A stretch of 34,080 nt of DNA from JBGZFC01 sp041846575. GTDB taxonomy: Bacteria > Bacteroidota > Bacteroidia > Bacteroidales > Dysgonomonadaceae. The position numbers and the translations under genes are program-made. The notes under the pieces are model-generated. The model had not been told where the DNA came from and searched no databases. It saw only the letters and a program-made list of their open reading frames with translations. The stretch spans positions 1-34,080 of the forward strand of contig JBGZFC010000031.1 of NCBI GenBank assembly GCA_041846575.1. The letters run 5' to 3'. Positions 24,354 to 33,017 of this stretch are shown here, piece by piece (position 1 is the stretch's first letter; each line of letters starts with the position of its first letter).

Positions 24354-24390
24354 TTGGCGGTGTAAAATACGTACTTAGGGGATTGTGGTT

Positions 24391-24412
24391 CGCGTTACCC
24401 CGGATGTTGCGG
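24391..24412. repeat. Dispersed GATGTTGCGG motif next to CGCGTTACCCCG
   Basis: CGCGTTACCCCGGATGTTGC followed by GG. Related pieces lie at 301-317 (CGCGTACCCCG followed by the inverted CAACATC), 26036 (GGATGTTGCAGAG) and 26164 (ATGTTGCGGAAT). This looks like debris of an interspersed intergenic repeat. It lies in the 296-nt gene-free stretch 24354-24649. Confidence 0.35.
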
Positions 24413-24611
24413 AGCATTATCGCTACAGCAAATCCTTTCGCGTAATATTAGTCCGGTAAATAAATAAGCTTTTCAGAAAGTCGAGATTACAAATTCCACC
24501 AACAGGAGTGGGCTACTTTGGAATTTATGCTTTCAACCTTTCACTATCAGTTATTAGTTTGCTAACAGACAAAAGCGAACATATAATGTTTATATTCTGA
24601 AAAATATCTTG

Positions 24612-24619
24612 TATTTTTG
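24612..24619 (+). promoter_or_regulatory. Bacteroidota -7 element of the DUF3078 gene
   Basis: TATTTTTG matches TAnnTTTG, 30 nt before the start at 24650. No convincing -33 TTG is present. Confidence 0.45.
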
Positions 24620-24649
24620 CGCTTTTAAAAATATCTTTATTGAAACTTT

Positions 24650-26020
24650 ATGAGACAAACTACCATTTTTATAGTTCTGTTTTTACATTGCGTCGGACTT
24701 TTTTCACAACACAAATTACCGGATTATAAAAAGAAAGAAAGATTAGACCTGTTTTTTTCAAAAAATGATAGTGTAAATATAAGAAACGAAAACGGCACAG
24801 TACGATTTGAACACCACTATAATGAAGAAGCTTTGCAAGGATTAACTTTCAGAGACACTTTGTTTTACAATCCGCTGTTTCTGCCAATTATTTTTAATGG
24901 AAAGATATTGCCACTTGGCTTAAATCTTTATAACCCGAACAAAAATACTGAATCGGGACAACTTATTAATCAAAATGAGACATTTGCCCCAAGACTAAAC
25001 AGAGCAAAATTTATACAATCGGTGAGGAGAAACTACTATTTTAACTACCCCGACAGAGTTAACTATTCTGTTAAAGACTTTGCATCTAACCCTCCACAAA
25101 TAAAAGGGGAAGATGTTTTGGAAGGATTTAATCCATTTAAAGCCCCTATTTCATCCGAAACTAGTTTCTCTTTAATCGTGCCAACCATTGAAGGTGCGGA
25201 AATCAAGAGAAAATATTGGATTCTTACAGGAGCAAACTCTCTGCAATTTTCTCAGAACTATTTTTCAGCCAACTGGCACAAAGGCGGAATAAGTAATATG
25301 AATATAAACAGTTTGCAAAAAATAAGTCTCAATTATAAAAAGAACAAAGTAAGATTTAACAACATATTAGAGTGGCAACTGTCTGTTTTTAACGCACCGG
25401 AAGATTCATTGAGAAAATACTCAATAGGTCAGGATTTAATCCGATATTTTGGCGATTTTGGCATAGATGCATTTATAAAAAGATGGTCTTACTCGGCAAA
25501 TTTAGAAGCAAGAACTCAATTTTTCAACAGCCACAAATCAAACTCTACCGAATTGCTATCCTCATTTTTGGCTCCTCTTTATGTAAATACCGGTATCGGT
25601 TTTAAATATGAATTGGATGAGAAATCGAAAAAGGTGAGACACAGACGACTCAGAATGAAGCTGCATTTAGCTCCGATTTCCGTCAATTTTAAATATGTCG
25701 GCAACGATAAAGTGGATGTTGCCCGATTTGGTATAGAAGAGAACAAGAAAACGAGTCTCTATTTTGGTTCTACAATAATAAATGAGCTTACATACGATTT
25801 TAATAGATATATAAACTGGACTTCGAGGCTAAAATTTTTCACCAATTACAACAATATCGATTCCGAATTTGAAAACACTTTGGATATGGCACACACAAAG
25901 GCTTTTTCCACCCGAATATACCTACATTTAAGATATGATGATAACGTACCTAAAGACCCTCGATTCAAATATTTACAGGTAAACGAAATGTTAAGTTTCG
26001 GGCTAAACTATAAGTGGTAA
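24650..26020 (+). CDS. DUF3078 protein, probable outer-membrane beta-barrel
   Basis: A 456-residue exported protein. Signal peptide: TTIFIVLFLHCVGLFS with likely cleavage before Gln21. The C-terminal 270 residues follow the DUF3078 family: YWILTGANSLQFSQNYFSANWHKGG, then NMNINSLQKISLNYKKNKVRFNNILEWQ, with alternating hydrophobic/aromatic strands such as WSYSANLEARTQFF and LFAPLYVNTGIGFKYEL-like segments. The last strand, VNEMLSFGLNYKW, ends in an aromatic residue, as outer-membrane barrels do. The N-terminal part (about 20-180) has no recognised domain. Function is unknown. It is a single gene; the 275 nt after it (26021-26295) hold no gene, only two fragments of the GATGTTGC motif. Confidence 0.82.
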   Translation: MRQTTIFIVLFLHCVGLFSQHKLPDYKKKERLDLFFSKNDSVNIRNENGTVRFEHHYNEEALQGLTFRDTLFYNPLFLPIIFNGKILPLGLNLYNPNKNTESGQLINQNETFAPRLNRAKFIQSVRRNYYFNYPDRVNYSVKDFASNPPQIKGEDVLEGFNPFKAPISSETSFSLIVPTIEGAEIKRKYWILTGANSLQFSQNYFSANWHKGGISNMNINSLQKISLNYKKNKVRFNNILEWQLSVFNAPEDSLRKYSIGQDLIRYFGDFGIDAFIKRWSYSANLEARTQFFNSHKSNSTELLSSFLAPLYVNTGIGFKYELDEKSKKVRHRRLRMKLHLAPISVNFKYVGNDKVDVARFGIEENKKTSLYFGSTIINELTYDFNRYINWTSRLKFFTNYNNIDSEFENTLDMAHTKAFSTRIYLHLRYDDNVPKDPRFKYLQVNEMLSFGLNYKW

Positions 26021-26295
26021 AAAGGAGTTTTTGGGGGATGTTGCAGAGACTGCAAATAAATGCGACACTTGTATTTTCTGTACGAAACCTGTGCCCTTAA
26101 AATATTTTTGGTCATCAAGATCCCCTTTATACGCTCCGAGATTGCCGTTATTTTGTGTTTCATGTTGCGGAATTTATTAAAATAGCACCCCTGCTACAAT
26201 TACCATTTTGAAGTTAGAGGGGTAAATCCGAATTTGAAAATCATAAACAAAAAGGTCTTTTATCCATTGCTCTTTTCTCTTTGCTCTATAGAAAT

Positions 26296-27309
26296 TTACT
26301 CTTCGCAATAAATAACTTCAAGCACGGTCTGCCCTACAGCACGCAAAGTAGCTTTACTAATATTACGCATATCATCTTTGTGGGTATGCCAATAAGGACC
26401 AAATCCGGTTGATGTATTGGAATTCTGATTGATAATATCTATACTTGGCACATGAACATTCTCATTAACAGGCACATGGTCATCTGTAATATAACCGCCC
26501 ATCTTGTTCTTAAAAAAGTTATCATATCCCAATTCCGATGCTTTTCGCCAAACTTTCTGCAGAATATCTGGTGCAAAATATACCGAATGTCCTTCTCTAA
26601 GGAATTTTGCATCAAACGCCCCCACCATATCCAACAAAATTCCGAAAGAAGCCTTATAGTTTGAAACATGCGGATTTTCAGACCAATAACGCGAACCCAT
26701 ACACCACCAATCGCCATCGGGATATGGTATCAAATATGAAGGTGGTCCCCAATCTTCCAAATCAAAAAATATAATATCGACACCTATTTTGCTTTCTTGC
26801 ATTTGCAACTGACGAGCAACTTCAAGCAAAACTCCAATTCCGCTTGCACCGTCATCTGCTCCTAATATAGGCTTTTCTCTTATTTCCGGATCGGTCTCTT
26901 CATCTGCAAAAGGACGACTATCCCAATGTGCGAAAAGAAGGACTCTTTTCTCTTTCTCGGGCGAAAAAGAGCCTATAATATTACGAATCGGGATTTTTCT
27001 GCCATTATAGTGTTTTATCTCTGTTTTTTGCTCAATAACCTCAGCTCCAAAACTTTCTAACTTAGCAGACAAAAAGTCGCCACAAGCTCTATGTTCAGCA
27101 GTACCCGGAACGCGTGAACCAAAATCCACCTGCCTTTGAACAAAATAGAATGCACTATCTTCATTAAAAGAAGGCGATTGTTGTACATATTCAACTTTTA
27201 TCTCTTTTTGATTTTGCTTTTTCGAGTCGCTCGAACCACAAGAAGTTAAAAGATACAAGTTGAAAGGGATGCTTAGTACAAGCAATAGTGATATAAATTC
27301 TTTTTTCAT
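26296..27309 (-). CDS. Lipoprotein glutaminyl-peptide cyclotransferase (M28 fold)
   Basis: Converts N-terminal Gln of exported proteins to pyroglutamate. I place the start at the ATG at 27309 (337 residues) because it opens a lipoprotein signal, IPFNLYLLTSC with Cys24 in an LTSC lipobox; a start at 27384 would put 25 residues in front and overlap the antiporter gene. The M28 zinc-site motifs fit glutaminyl cyclases: LFAHWDSRPFADE, LGADDGASG (Asp152/153), FFDLEDWG (Glu185) and PYWHTHKDDM (last His). WWCMGSRYW is also typical. Length matches the Porphyromonas and Tannerella enzymes. It is third in an operon after the LD-carboxypeptidase and antiporter genes. An aminopeptidase is the alternative reading. 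Confidence 0.87.
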   Translation of the reverse strand: MKKEFISLLLVLSIPFNLYLLTSCGSSDSKKQNQKEIKVEYVQQSPSFNEDSAFYFVQRQVDFGSRVPGTAEHRACGDFLSAKLESFGAEVIEQKTEIKHYNGRKIPIRNIIGSFSPEKEKRVLLFAHWDSRPFADEETDPEIREKPILGADDGASGIGVLLEVARQLQMQESKIGVDIIFFDLEDWGPPSYLIPYPDGDWWCMGSRYWSENPHVSNYKASFGILLDMVGAFDAKFLREGHSVYFAPDILQKVWRKASELGYDNFFKNKMGGYITDDHVPVNENVHVPSIDIINQNSNTSTGFGPYWHTHKDDMRNISKATLRAVGQTVLEVIYCEE

Positions 27310-27361
27310 ATTTTTTAGTAAAATGGCAATATAATTAAGGGTTAATGTATTATATGAAATG

Positions 27362-28876
27362 CTATTCATTTTTTTGATACGCAAAATTAGAGATGCCTAT
27401 ATTTTTATAAGTCTCTTTAAGTGCCTTTTCATCATCGGAAATCACCAATAGTTTATCTCCTTTGTGCAGCTCTGTTTGTCCGGTGGGCACAAAGAAATGG
27501 TCGCCACGTTTTACCATTACAGCCAACGTTTTATCGGGTAAAGGCATCTCCATCAAGTTTTTACCATGCTTCAATGTCTCTTCTGTAATGATAATTTCGC
27601 TCATTGCCGATTTTATCTCTTCGGGAAACTCTACATCAAAGACTTTGAGTTTTCTATAATTTTTCGGTTTCTCAGCTAATCGAAGCCATCTTGCAATTAC
27701 CGGTAAAGATGTACCTTGAAGCAACAATGAAACTATAGTTACCACGAAAACAATATTAAAAATAGTGCGTGCTCCTTCCACCTCTGCCGCTAACGGTAAT
27801 ATGGCAAAAATAATTGGCACCGCTCCCCGTAGCCCTACCCACGAAATATATGCCTTGCCTCGAAACGATATTTTTCTAAACGGAATTAAAGACGAAAAAA
27901 CAACAATGGGACGAGCTATAAATATCATAAACAGGGAGATAATAACACCGGGGACAAGTATGGGTACAAGCTCGCTCGGATTTACCAATAATCCCAAAGT
28001 AAGGAAAAGCAGTATCTGACTCATCCATGCGAAACCATCCATAAAATTCATAGATGTGCGTTTGTGCACAAATCTAGAATTGCCTATAACCAAGCCGGCA
28101 ATATAAACCGCCAAATATCCGTTTCCTCGCAAATAGTATGTAACTGCATAGATAAATATTCCGGTTATAAGCAATAATACAGGATAAAGCGAATGATTAT
28201 CCATTTTTATTCTATTGATAACACGAACACAAGAACGCCCCATGAAATATCCCAATAAAGAACCAACGACCAACTGTATTACAATATCGAAAGCAACTCC
28301 CCAATAATTAAGACTTGAGCCCGAATTAATTACACTTATCATTGTAACGGTAAGCATATAAGCCATCGGGTCGTTACTACCGCTTTCCAATTCGAGTAGT
28401 GGACGCAGATTGTTTTTCAGAGAAAGTCCTTTGGAACGTAAAATACCGAAAACAGATGCCGAATCAGTTGATGATACCGTAGCAGCCAACAAAAAAGCAC
28501 CAAGCAAACCCATTCCAAAACCGGCAAAATATCGGTCGGTAAGCCACCATGTAAAAAGTCCGGTAATTGCTGCAGTAAAAAACACCCCTAAAGTAGACAA
28601 TACAATTCCCGGTTTTAATACGGGTTCTATACCGGAAAACTTGGTATCCAAGCCTCCCGAAAAGAGTATTATTATCAAACAAACCGAACCGATGATCTGT
28701 GCTATTTGAATATTTTCAAACTTCAGACCAAAACCATCTCCTCCGGCAACCATACCCACGAGCAAAAAAAGCAACAGCACCGGTACGCCAAACTTATTTC
28801 CGGCTTTACCAACCACCATGCTTACGAAAAAAAGAAACGAACCTATTAATAATACAAGCTCCATTGGTAACTCCAT
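27362..28876 (-). CDS. Potassium/proton antiporter, CPA1 family, with C-terminal RCK_C domain
   Basis: A 504-residue inner-membrane cation/proton antiporter of the NhaP2/CvrA type. About 12-13 membrane helices span residues 1-400, with the family's core blocks: VAGGDGFGLKFENIQIAQIIG, LLAATVSSTDSASVFGILRS (acid residues of the ion site), LLELESGSNDPMAYMLT, NGYLAVYIAGLVIGN and SWVGLRGAVPIIFAI. A TrkA-C (RCK_C) regulatory domain follows at about 430-500 (LMEMPLPDKTLAVMVKRGDHFFVPTGQTELHKGDKLLVI). It starts 30 nt after the LD-carboxypeptidase gene and ends 52 nt before the glutaminyl cyclase gene, so all three are probably co-transcribed. K+ versus Na+ preference is inferred from the family. Confidence 0.9.
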   Translation of the reverse strand: MELPMELVLLIGSFLFFVSMVVGKAGNKFGVPVLLLFLLVGMVAGGDGFGLKFENIQIAQIIGSVCLIIILFSGGLDTKFSGIEPVLKPGIVLSTLGVFFTAAITGLFTWWLTDRYFAGFGMGLLGAFLLAATVSSTDSASVFGILRSKGLSLKNNLRPLLELESGSNDPMAYMLTVTMISVINSGSSLNYWGVAFDIVIQLVVGSLLGYFMGRSCVRVINRIKMDNHSLYPVLLLITGIFIYAVTYYLRGNGYLAVYIAGLVIGNSRFVHKRTSMNFMDGFAWMSQILLFLTLGLLVNPSELVPILVPGVIISLFMIFIARPIVVFSSLIPFRKISFRGKAYISWVGLRGAVPIIFAILPLAAEVEGARTIFNIVFVVTIVSLLLQGTSLPVIARWLRLAEKPKNYRKLKVFDVEFPEEIKSAMSEIIITEETLKHGKNLMEMPLPDKTLAVMVKRGDHFFVPTGQTELHKGDKLLVISDDEKALKETYKNIGISNFAYQKNE

Positions 28877-28906
28877 AATCGCTAAAATGTAATAGTGTTC
28901 AAAATT

Positions 28907-29815
28907 TTAATTCTGCTTAAAGAAGATTTGATTTTCTTTCACGACCAATTTTGCCATTTTTCCCATTACAAGAGGGAAATTAAGTTTAACATGTCCCACA
29001 GGAAAATCAAAACAAACGGGGAATGAATATTCTGCTACCGATGCGATAATAGACTCACGTAATGCAGAGTACATACTGTTATCTTCGGTATAATTTGTAA
29101 ACTGTCCAACCATCAAACCGGAAATTTGCTCAAAAACACCTGCAAGTTTCAACTGATAAATATATCTGTCTATTTTGTAAGGCTCTTCACCAATATCTTC
29201 TATAAATAGTATGCCTTTTCGGGGAATTTTTAAAAATTTTGTACCAACCAATCCACACAAAACCGCAAGATTTCCGCCAAATAATCTGCCCGAACTTTTC
29301 CCTTCTCTATTAAGATAACGATGACTATTTACAGGTATTTCATAGTTTAGCTTTTCGCCTGCAAGCAATGCCTTTATAAATCTTACCGACACATCGCCGC
29401 CACCCTCATCGGCAAAATGTTTTGCCATAGGTCCGTGTATCGACATTAATCCTCTACTTTGCAAAGCACTATGCAGAGCCGTTATATCGCTAAACCCGAC
29501 AAGCCATTTAGGATATTTCTTAATACCTGCGAAATCAAGTTTACTTAACAGATGAACAGTACCATATCCTCCACGTGAACAGAAAATAAGTTTCACTTCG
29601 GGGTCATTCATGGCTTTTTGTAAGTCCGATAGTCGTTGTTCGACAAATCCGCTAAAACGTCCCGATTGACAAAGTGCATTTTCTGCAATTTCAACATTCA
29701 ACCCCCAATCGGTAAGTACCGAAACAGCCTTGTAAACTATCTCCCGAGCAACTTTTCCTGCCGGAGACAGCACTACTGCCTTGTCTCCTATTTTTAATTT
29801 GGGTGGTTGTATCAT
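28907..29815 (-). CDS. LD-carboxypeptidase (peptidase family S66)
   Basis: Removes the terminal D-alanine from L-Ala-D-Glu-Dap-D-Ala tetrapeptides in peptidoglycan recycling; cytoplasmic in most species, and no signal peptide is seen here. It has 302 residues. The S66 Ser-Glu-His triad is intact: VGFSDITAL (Ser109), FIEDIGEEPY (Glu206) and DFPVGHVKLN (His275). FCSRGGYG at about 78-85 is the other family hallmark. It is the first gene of the minus-strand operon LD-carboxypeptidase, K+/H+ antiporter, glutaminyl cyclase. The 200 nt upstream of it, before gyrB, hold no gene and no clear promoter. Confidence 0.93.
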   Translation of the reverse strand: MIQPPKLKIGDKAVVLSPAGKVAREIVYKAVSVLTDWGLNVEIAENALCQSGRFSGFVEQRLSDLQKAMNDPEVKLIFCSRGGYGTVHLLSKLDFAGIKKYPKWLVGFSDITALHSALQSRGLMSIHGPMAKHFADEGGGDVSVRFIKALLAGEKLNYEIPVNSHRYLNREGKSSGRLFGGNLAVLCGLVGTKFLKIPRKGILFIEDIGEEPYKIDRYIYQLKLAGVFEQISGLMVGQFTNYTEDNSMYSALRESIIASVAEYSFPVCFDFPVGHVKLNFPLVMGKMAKLVVKENQIFFKQN

Positions 29816-30015
29816 TGAATAATTTATTTATCTATCTTTTTGTCAGAAGTTGGATGATGTTCGATAATCGTTGTTTAGTCGTCTGCTTTTCAGCTGTTTA
29901 CTTGCCAATTCCACACGAAAAAGATTCGTACGTCAGCAACTGATAGTTGAACGCTAAAAGATTCCGAAATCCAAAATCGTAAATAAAAAAGTTTTGCGTC
30001 TTACATTTATATAAA

Positions 30016-31974
30016 CTACGCATCAATATTAGCGTAAGTTGCATTCTCTTCGATAAACTCGCGACGTGGTGCCACATCTTCTCCCATAAGCATAGAGAAA
30101 ATCATATCGGCATCGGCTGCATTTTCGATAGTAACCTGTCGCAAAGTGCGTTTATCGGGATTCATTGTTGTTTCCCAGAGTTGTTCGGCATTCATCTCTC
30201 CAAGACCTTTGTAGCGTTGTGAATGCACGGAGTTTTCGTTTCCTTCGGCATATTTATCTATAAATGCCTGACGCTGCACTTCATCCCAGCAATATTCCTC
30301 AATTTTCCCCTTTTTACACAGATATAGCGGAGGTGTAGCGATATACACGTGTCCTCGCTCAATAAGCGGCTTCATATATCTGAAAAAGAAAGTCAGAATA
30401 AGTGTTGCAATATGGCTTCCGTCAACGTCGGCATCGGTCATAATCACAACCTTATGGTAACGCAATTTTTCCAAATTCAACTCTTTAGAGTCCTCTTCCG
30501 TACCGATGGTTACTCCAAGCGCCGTATATATATTTTTTATTTCGGCATTGTCGAACACTCTGTGTGGCATCACTTTTTCTACGTTCAAAATTTTTCCGCG
30601 TAGCGGTAAAATCGCTTGATACATTCTCTCGCGTCCTTGCTTTGCTGTTCCACCTGCAGAGTCCCCTTCCACAATAAATATTTCACACCTTTCCGGGTCT
30701 TTTTCCGAGCAATCGGCTAATTTCCCGGGCAATCCGCCTCCCGAAAGCGGCGATTTCCTTTGTACCATTTCGCGAGCCTTGCGTGCTGCTTGTCGTGCCG
30801 TAGCCGCCAATATAACTTTATCTACAATCGTTTTTGCCTCTTTCGGATTCTCTTCCAGATAAGTGCTTAAAGCCTCTCCTATTGCTTGGTCAACGGCTCC
30901 TATTGCTTCGTTGTTACCCAACTTTGTTTTGGTTTGCCCTTCAAATTGCGGTTCGGCAACTTTAACTGATAACACGGCGGTAAGTCCCTCACGAAAATCG
31001 TCGCCGCTTACATCTACTTTTACTTTGTCGAGCATTTTAGAGTCTTCGGCATATTTTTTCAGAGTACGCGACAGACCTCTTCTGAATCCGGTCAGGTGGG
31101 TCCCGCCTTCAATTGTATTTATATTATTTACATACGAAAAAACGTTCTCATTGTACGTCGTATTGTACGTCATCGCTATTTCGATGGGGATTCCGTTTTT
31201 TTCGGTTGTAATATGAATCGGCTCTGTGATTAGCGGTTCTTTTGTTTTGTCGATATAACGAACAAACTCTTCCAATCCGCTTTCCGAATAGAAACGCTCA
31301 GATTTGTATGTTCCGTCATCTTTCTGATTTCGTTTGTCTGTCAGAGTAAGAGATACGCCTGCGTTTAGGAAAGCAAGCTCTCTCAGTCGTGTTGACAAGA
31401 TGTCGTAACGATATTCCGAGACGATAAAGATAGTTTCGTCCGGCTTAAAAGAGATTGTGGTTCCGGTTTTATCTGTCTCGCCCACGACTTTCACATCGGC
31501 GTACGGTTTACCTATAGAGTACTCTTGCAGATAAATTTTACCGTCTCTGTGTACTTCCGCTTTTAGATATTGCGACAGCGCGTTCACACACGACACTCCC
31601 ACTCCGTGCAATCCGCCGGAAACCTTGTAAGTGCCTTTGTCAAATTTACCTCCGGCGTGAAGTACGGTCAGAACTACTTCAAGAGCCGATTTTTTCTCTT
31701 TCTCATGATAATCCACGGGAATTCCCCGACCATTATCGGAAACGGTAATAGAATTATCTTCGTTTATTATAACGTTTATTTCGGTACAAAATCCGGCAAG
31801 AGCTTCGTCAATTGAGTTATCTACCACCTCATAAACAAGATGATGTAGTCCTTTTTCGCCAACATCTCCAATATACATAGCGGGACGCTTCCTTACAGCC
31901 TCAAGACCCTCAAGTACCTGAATATTATCTGCGGAATAGCCATTGCTTGCCGTTCTTTTCTCTTCGTCTGTCAT
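30016..31974 (-). CDS. gyrB: DNA gyrase subunit B
   Basis: ATPase subunit of DNA gyrase (A2B2), which introduces negative supercoils. It has 652 residues and is full length. The GHKL ATPase domain has EVVDNSIDEALAGFC, VSDNGRGIPVDYH and KVSGGLHGVGVSCVNALS. The transducer follows. The TOPRIM domain carries FIVEGDSAGGTAKQGR and VVIMTDADVDGSHIATLIL (metal-binding Asp). The C-terminus ends in QRYKGLGEMNAEQLWETTM and RRTLRQV-like KRTLRQVTIENA. The pattern is GyrB rather than ParE. It lies behind a consensus promoter at 32045-32075, with a leader of about 60 nt. I see no terminator downstream. Confidence 0.97.
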   Translation of the reverse strand: MTDEEKRTASNGYSADNIQVLEGLEAVRKRPAMYIGDVGEKGLHHLVYEVVDNSIDEALAGFCTEINVIINEDNSITVSDNGRGIPVDYHEKEKKSALEVVLTVLHAGGKFDKGTYKVSGGLHGVGVSCVNALSQYLKAEVHRDGKIYLQEYSIGKPYADVKVVGETDKTGTTISFKPDETIFIVSEYRYDILSTRLRELAFLNAGVSLTLTDKRNQKDDGTYKSERFYSESGLEEFVRYIDKTKEPLITEPIHITTEKNGIPIEIAMTYNTTYNENVFSYVNNINTIEGGTHLTGFRRGLSRTLKKYAEDSKMLDKVKVDVSGDDFREGLTAVLSVKVAEPQFEGQTKTKLGNNEAIGAVDQAIGEALSTYLEENPKEAKTIVDKVILAATARQAARKAREMVQRKSPLSGGGLPGKLADCSEKDPERCEIFIVEGDSAGGTAKQGRERMYQAILPLRGKILNVEKVMPHRVFDNAEIKNIYTALGVTIGTEEDSKELNLEKLRYHKVVIMTDADVDGSHIATLILTFFFRYMKPLIERGHVYIATPPLYLCKKGKIEEYCWDEVQRQAFIDKYAEGNENSVHSQRYKGLGEMNAEQLWETTMNPDKRTLRQVTIENAADADMIFSMLMGEDVAPRREFIEENATYANIDA

Positions 31975-32044
31975 TTTTATGATATATTATCTGTCTGAAA
32001 ATTATTACTCTTAATCGCGATTATCTCCACAATAGAAAATCAGA

Positions 32045-32075
32045 CAAATTTACAAAAAAAAAGCAACTCTGCCAA
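32045..32075 (-). promoter_or_regulatory. Bacteroidota promoter of gyrB
   Basis: On the minus strand TTG (32075-32073) and TAAATTTG (32052-32045) are 20 nt apart. Transcription should start near 32038, about 64 nt before the gyrB ATG. gyrB therefore has its own promoter rather than depending on the upstream Dabb gene. Confidence 0.8.
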
Positions 32076-32109
32076 CGGTTTTTTATTTTTTAATAGATAA
32101 AAAGGAGGC

Positions 32110-32415
32110 TTAAAAATCGAGGTCAATTGCAGCTCTCGCGGTTCTGACTTTCCCAATAAACTCCACTACTTGAAGATGTGCGGGATGAGTAGCATATATT
32201 TGCAAATCGCAGACATTTTCAAACTCGCAATCCAACATTATATCGTAATTATCTTCGGGCATATTATCGGCATTTATACGAACTTTTATATCTACAATTT
32301 CAGGTATGACTTCGCTCAAAGCCTCTAAACGCTGCTTAATAATCAGAGCATTTTCAATTTTTGTATTTCCTTCGGCTTCATTAGCCAGCTTAAAAAGTAC
32401 TATATGTTTCAGCAT
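32110..32415 (-). CDS. Dabb (stress-responsive alpha/beta barrel) family protein
   Basis: A 101-residue ferredoxin-like alpha/beta-barrel protein, usually dimeric and of unclear function. The start is the ATG at 32415; a start seven codons upstream (32436) is possible but would add a poor, hydrophobic MTIKIII. Family pattern: MLKHIVLFKL, a helix with ALIIKQRLEALSEVIPEIVDIKV, DNYDIMLDCEFENVCDLQIYATHPAHLQVVEFI and a final RAAIDLDF. The YATHPAH block is the Dabb signature. It lies between gyrB and rpsT on the same strand. Known members include enzymes of polyketide chemistry and stress proteins; no specific role is claimed. Confidence 0.88.
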   Translation of the reverse strand: MLKHIVLFKLANEAEGNTKIENALIIKQRLEALSEVIPEIVDIKVRINADNMPEDNYDIMLDCEFENVCDLQIYATHPAHLQVVEFIGKVRTARAAIDLDF

Positions 32416-32517
32416 AATTATTATTTTTATTGTCACAAAATTATAAAATTAATCAAATAGCAGTATCTTTTAATACAATTAATTCGCAAAAGATACCGGC
32501 AAGAAAATATCAATACA

Positions 32518-32547
32518 AGAAAAGCCGAACATTTTTATGTTCGGCTT
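32518..32547 (-). terminator. Intrinsic terminator after rpsT
   Basis: AAGCCGAACAT (32522-32532) and ATGTTCGGCTT (32537-32547) form a perfect 11-bp stem around a 4-nt loop, with a T-rich tail (TTTTCT) on the minus strand. It lies about 25 nt past the rpsT stop. Confidence 0.85.
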
Positions 32548-32571
32548 AACCTATTTTGTTGATAGATTGTT

Positions 32572-32826
32572 TTAGTTTAACGCGTTAACGTGTGCAGCTA
32601 ATTTAGATTTCAAGTTACTTGCTTTATTGCGATGTATAACTTTTTTCTTTGCCAATTTGTCTAACATTGAACAAACTTCCGGATACATTTTTTTTGCGTC
32701 CTCTTTGTTTGTCATTTCACGAAGCTTACGTACACTATTTCTTGCCGTACGTGAAACGTATCTGTTAGCCAAACGACGTGCTTTAGCTTGTCTGATTCTT
32801 TTTTCTGCTGATTTATGATTTGCCAT
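32572..32826 (-). CDS. rpsT: 30S ribosomal protein S20
   Basis: Binds the 5' and 3' domains of 16S rRNA in the small subunit. It has 84 residues, all helical and basic: MANHKSAEKRIRQAKARRLANRYVSRTARNSVRKL, then EVCSMLDKLAKKKVIHRNKASNLKSKLAAHVNAL. This is a full-length S20. It begins 33 nt after tRNA-Glu on the same strand with no terminator between, so the two form one transcription unit from the promoter at 32987-33017. In other bacteria S20 regulates its own translation. Confidence 0.96.
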   Translation of the reverse strand: MANHKSAEKRIRQAKARRLANRYVSRTARNSVRKLREMTNKEDAKKMYPEVCSMLDKLAKKKVIHRNKASNLKSKLAAHVNALN

Positions 32827-32859
32827 TTGTATTTGACTCTATCGTTTATTAAAAAATTG

Positions 32860-32931
32860 TAGCCGATAGGGGAATCGAACCCCTCTTTCAAGAATGAAAA
32901 TCTTGCGTCCTAACCGATAGACGAATCGGCC
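32860..32931 (-). tRNA. tRNA-Glu (anticodon TTC)
   Basis: A complete cloverleaf on the minus strand: acceptor stem GGCCGAT/ATCGGCT (one G-U pair) with discriminator A, D arm containing CGGTTAGGAC, anticodon stem CAAGA/TCTTG around TTTTCAT with anticodon TTC, a 4-nt variable loop AAAG, and T stem AGGGG/CCCCT around TTCGATT. CCA is not encoded. rpsT follows 33 nt downstream on the same strand. Confidence 0.96.
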
Positions 32932-32986
32932 CCTTTTACAATCCGTTTTAAACAGGTAAAAAACTTGTTCTTTCAAATTGCGGGTG

Positions 32987-33017
32987 CAAATATAGAACCT
33001 TTTTTTCAAACAGCAAA
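32987..33017 (-). promoter_or_regulatory. Bacteroidota promoter of the tRNA-Glu/rpsT unit
   Basis: On the minus strand TTTG (33017-33014) and TATATTTG (32994-32987) are 19 nt apart, a full consensus. It points at the tRNA gene (5' end 32931). No other promoter is visible before rpsT. Confidence 0.85.
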
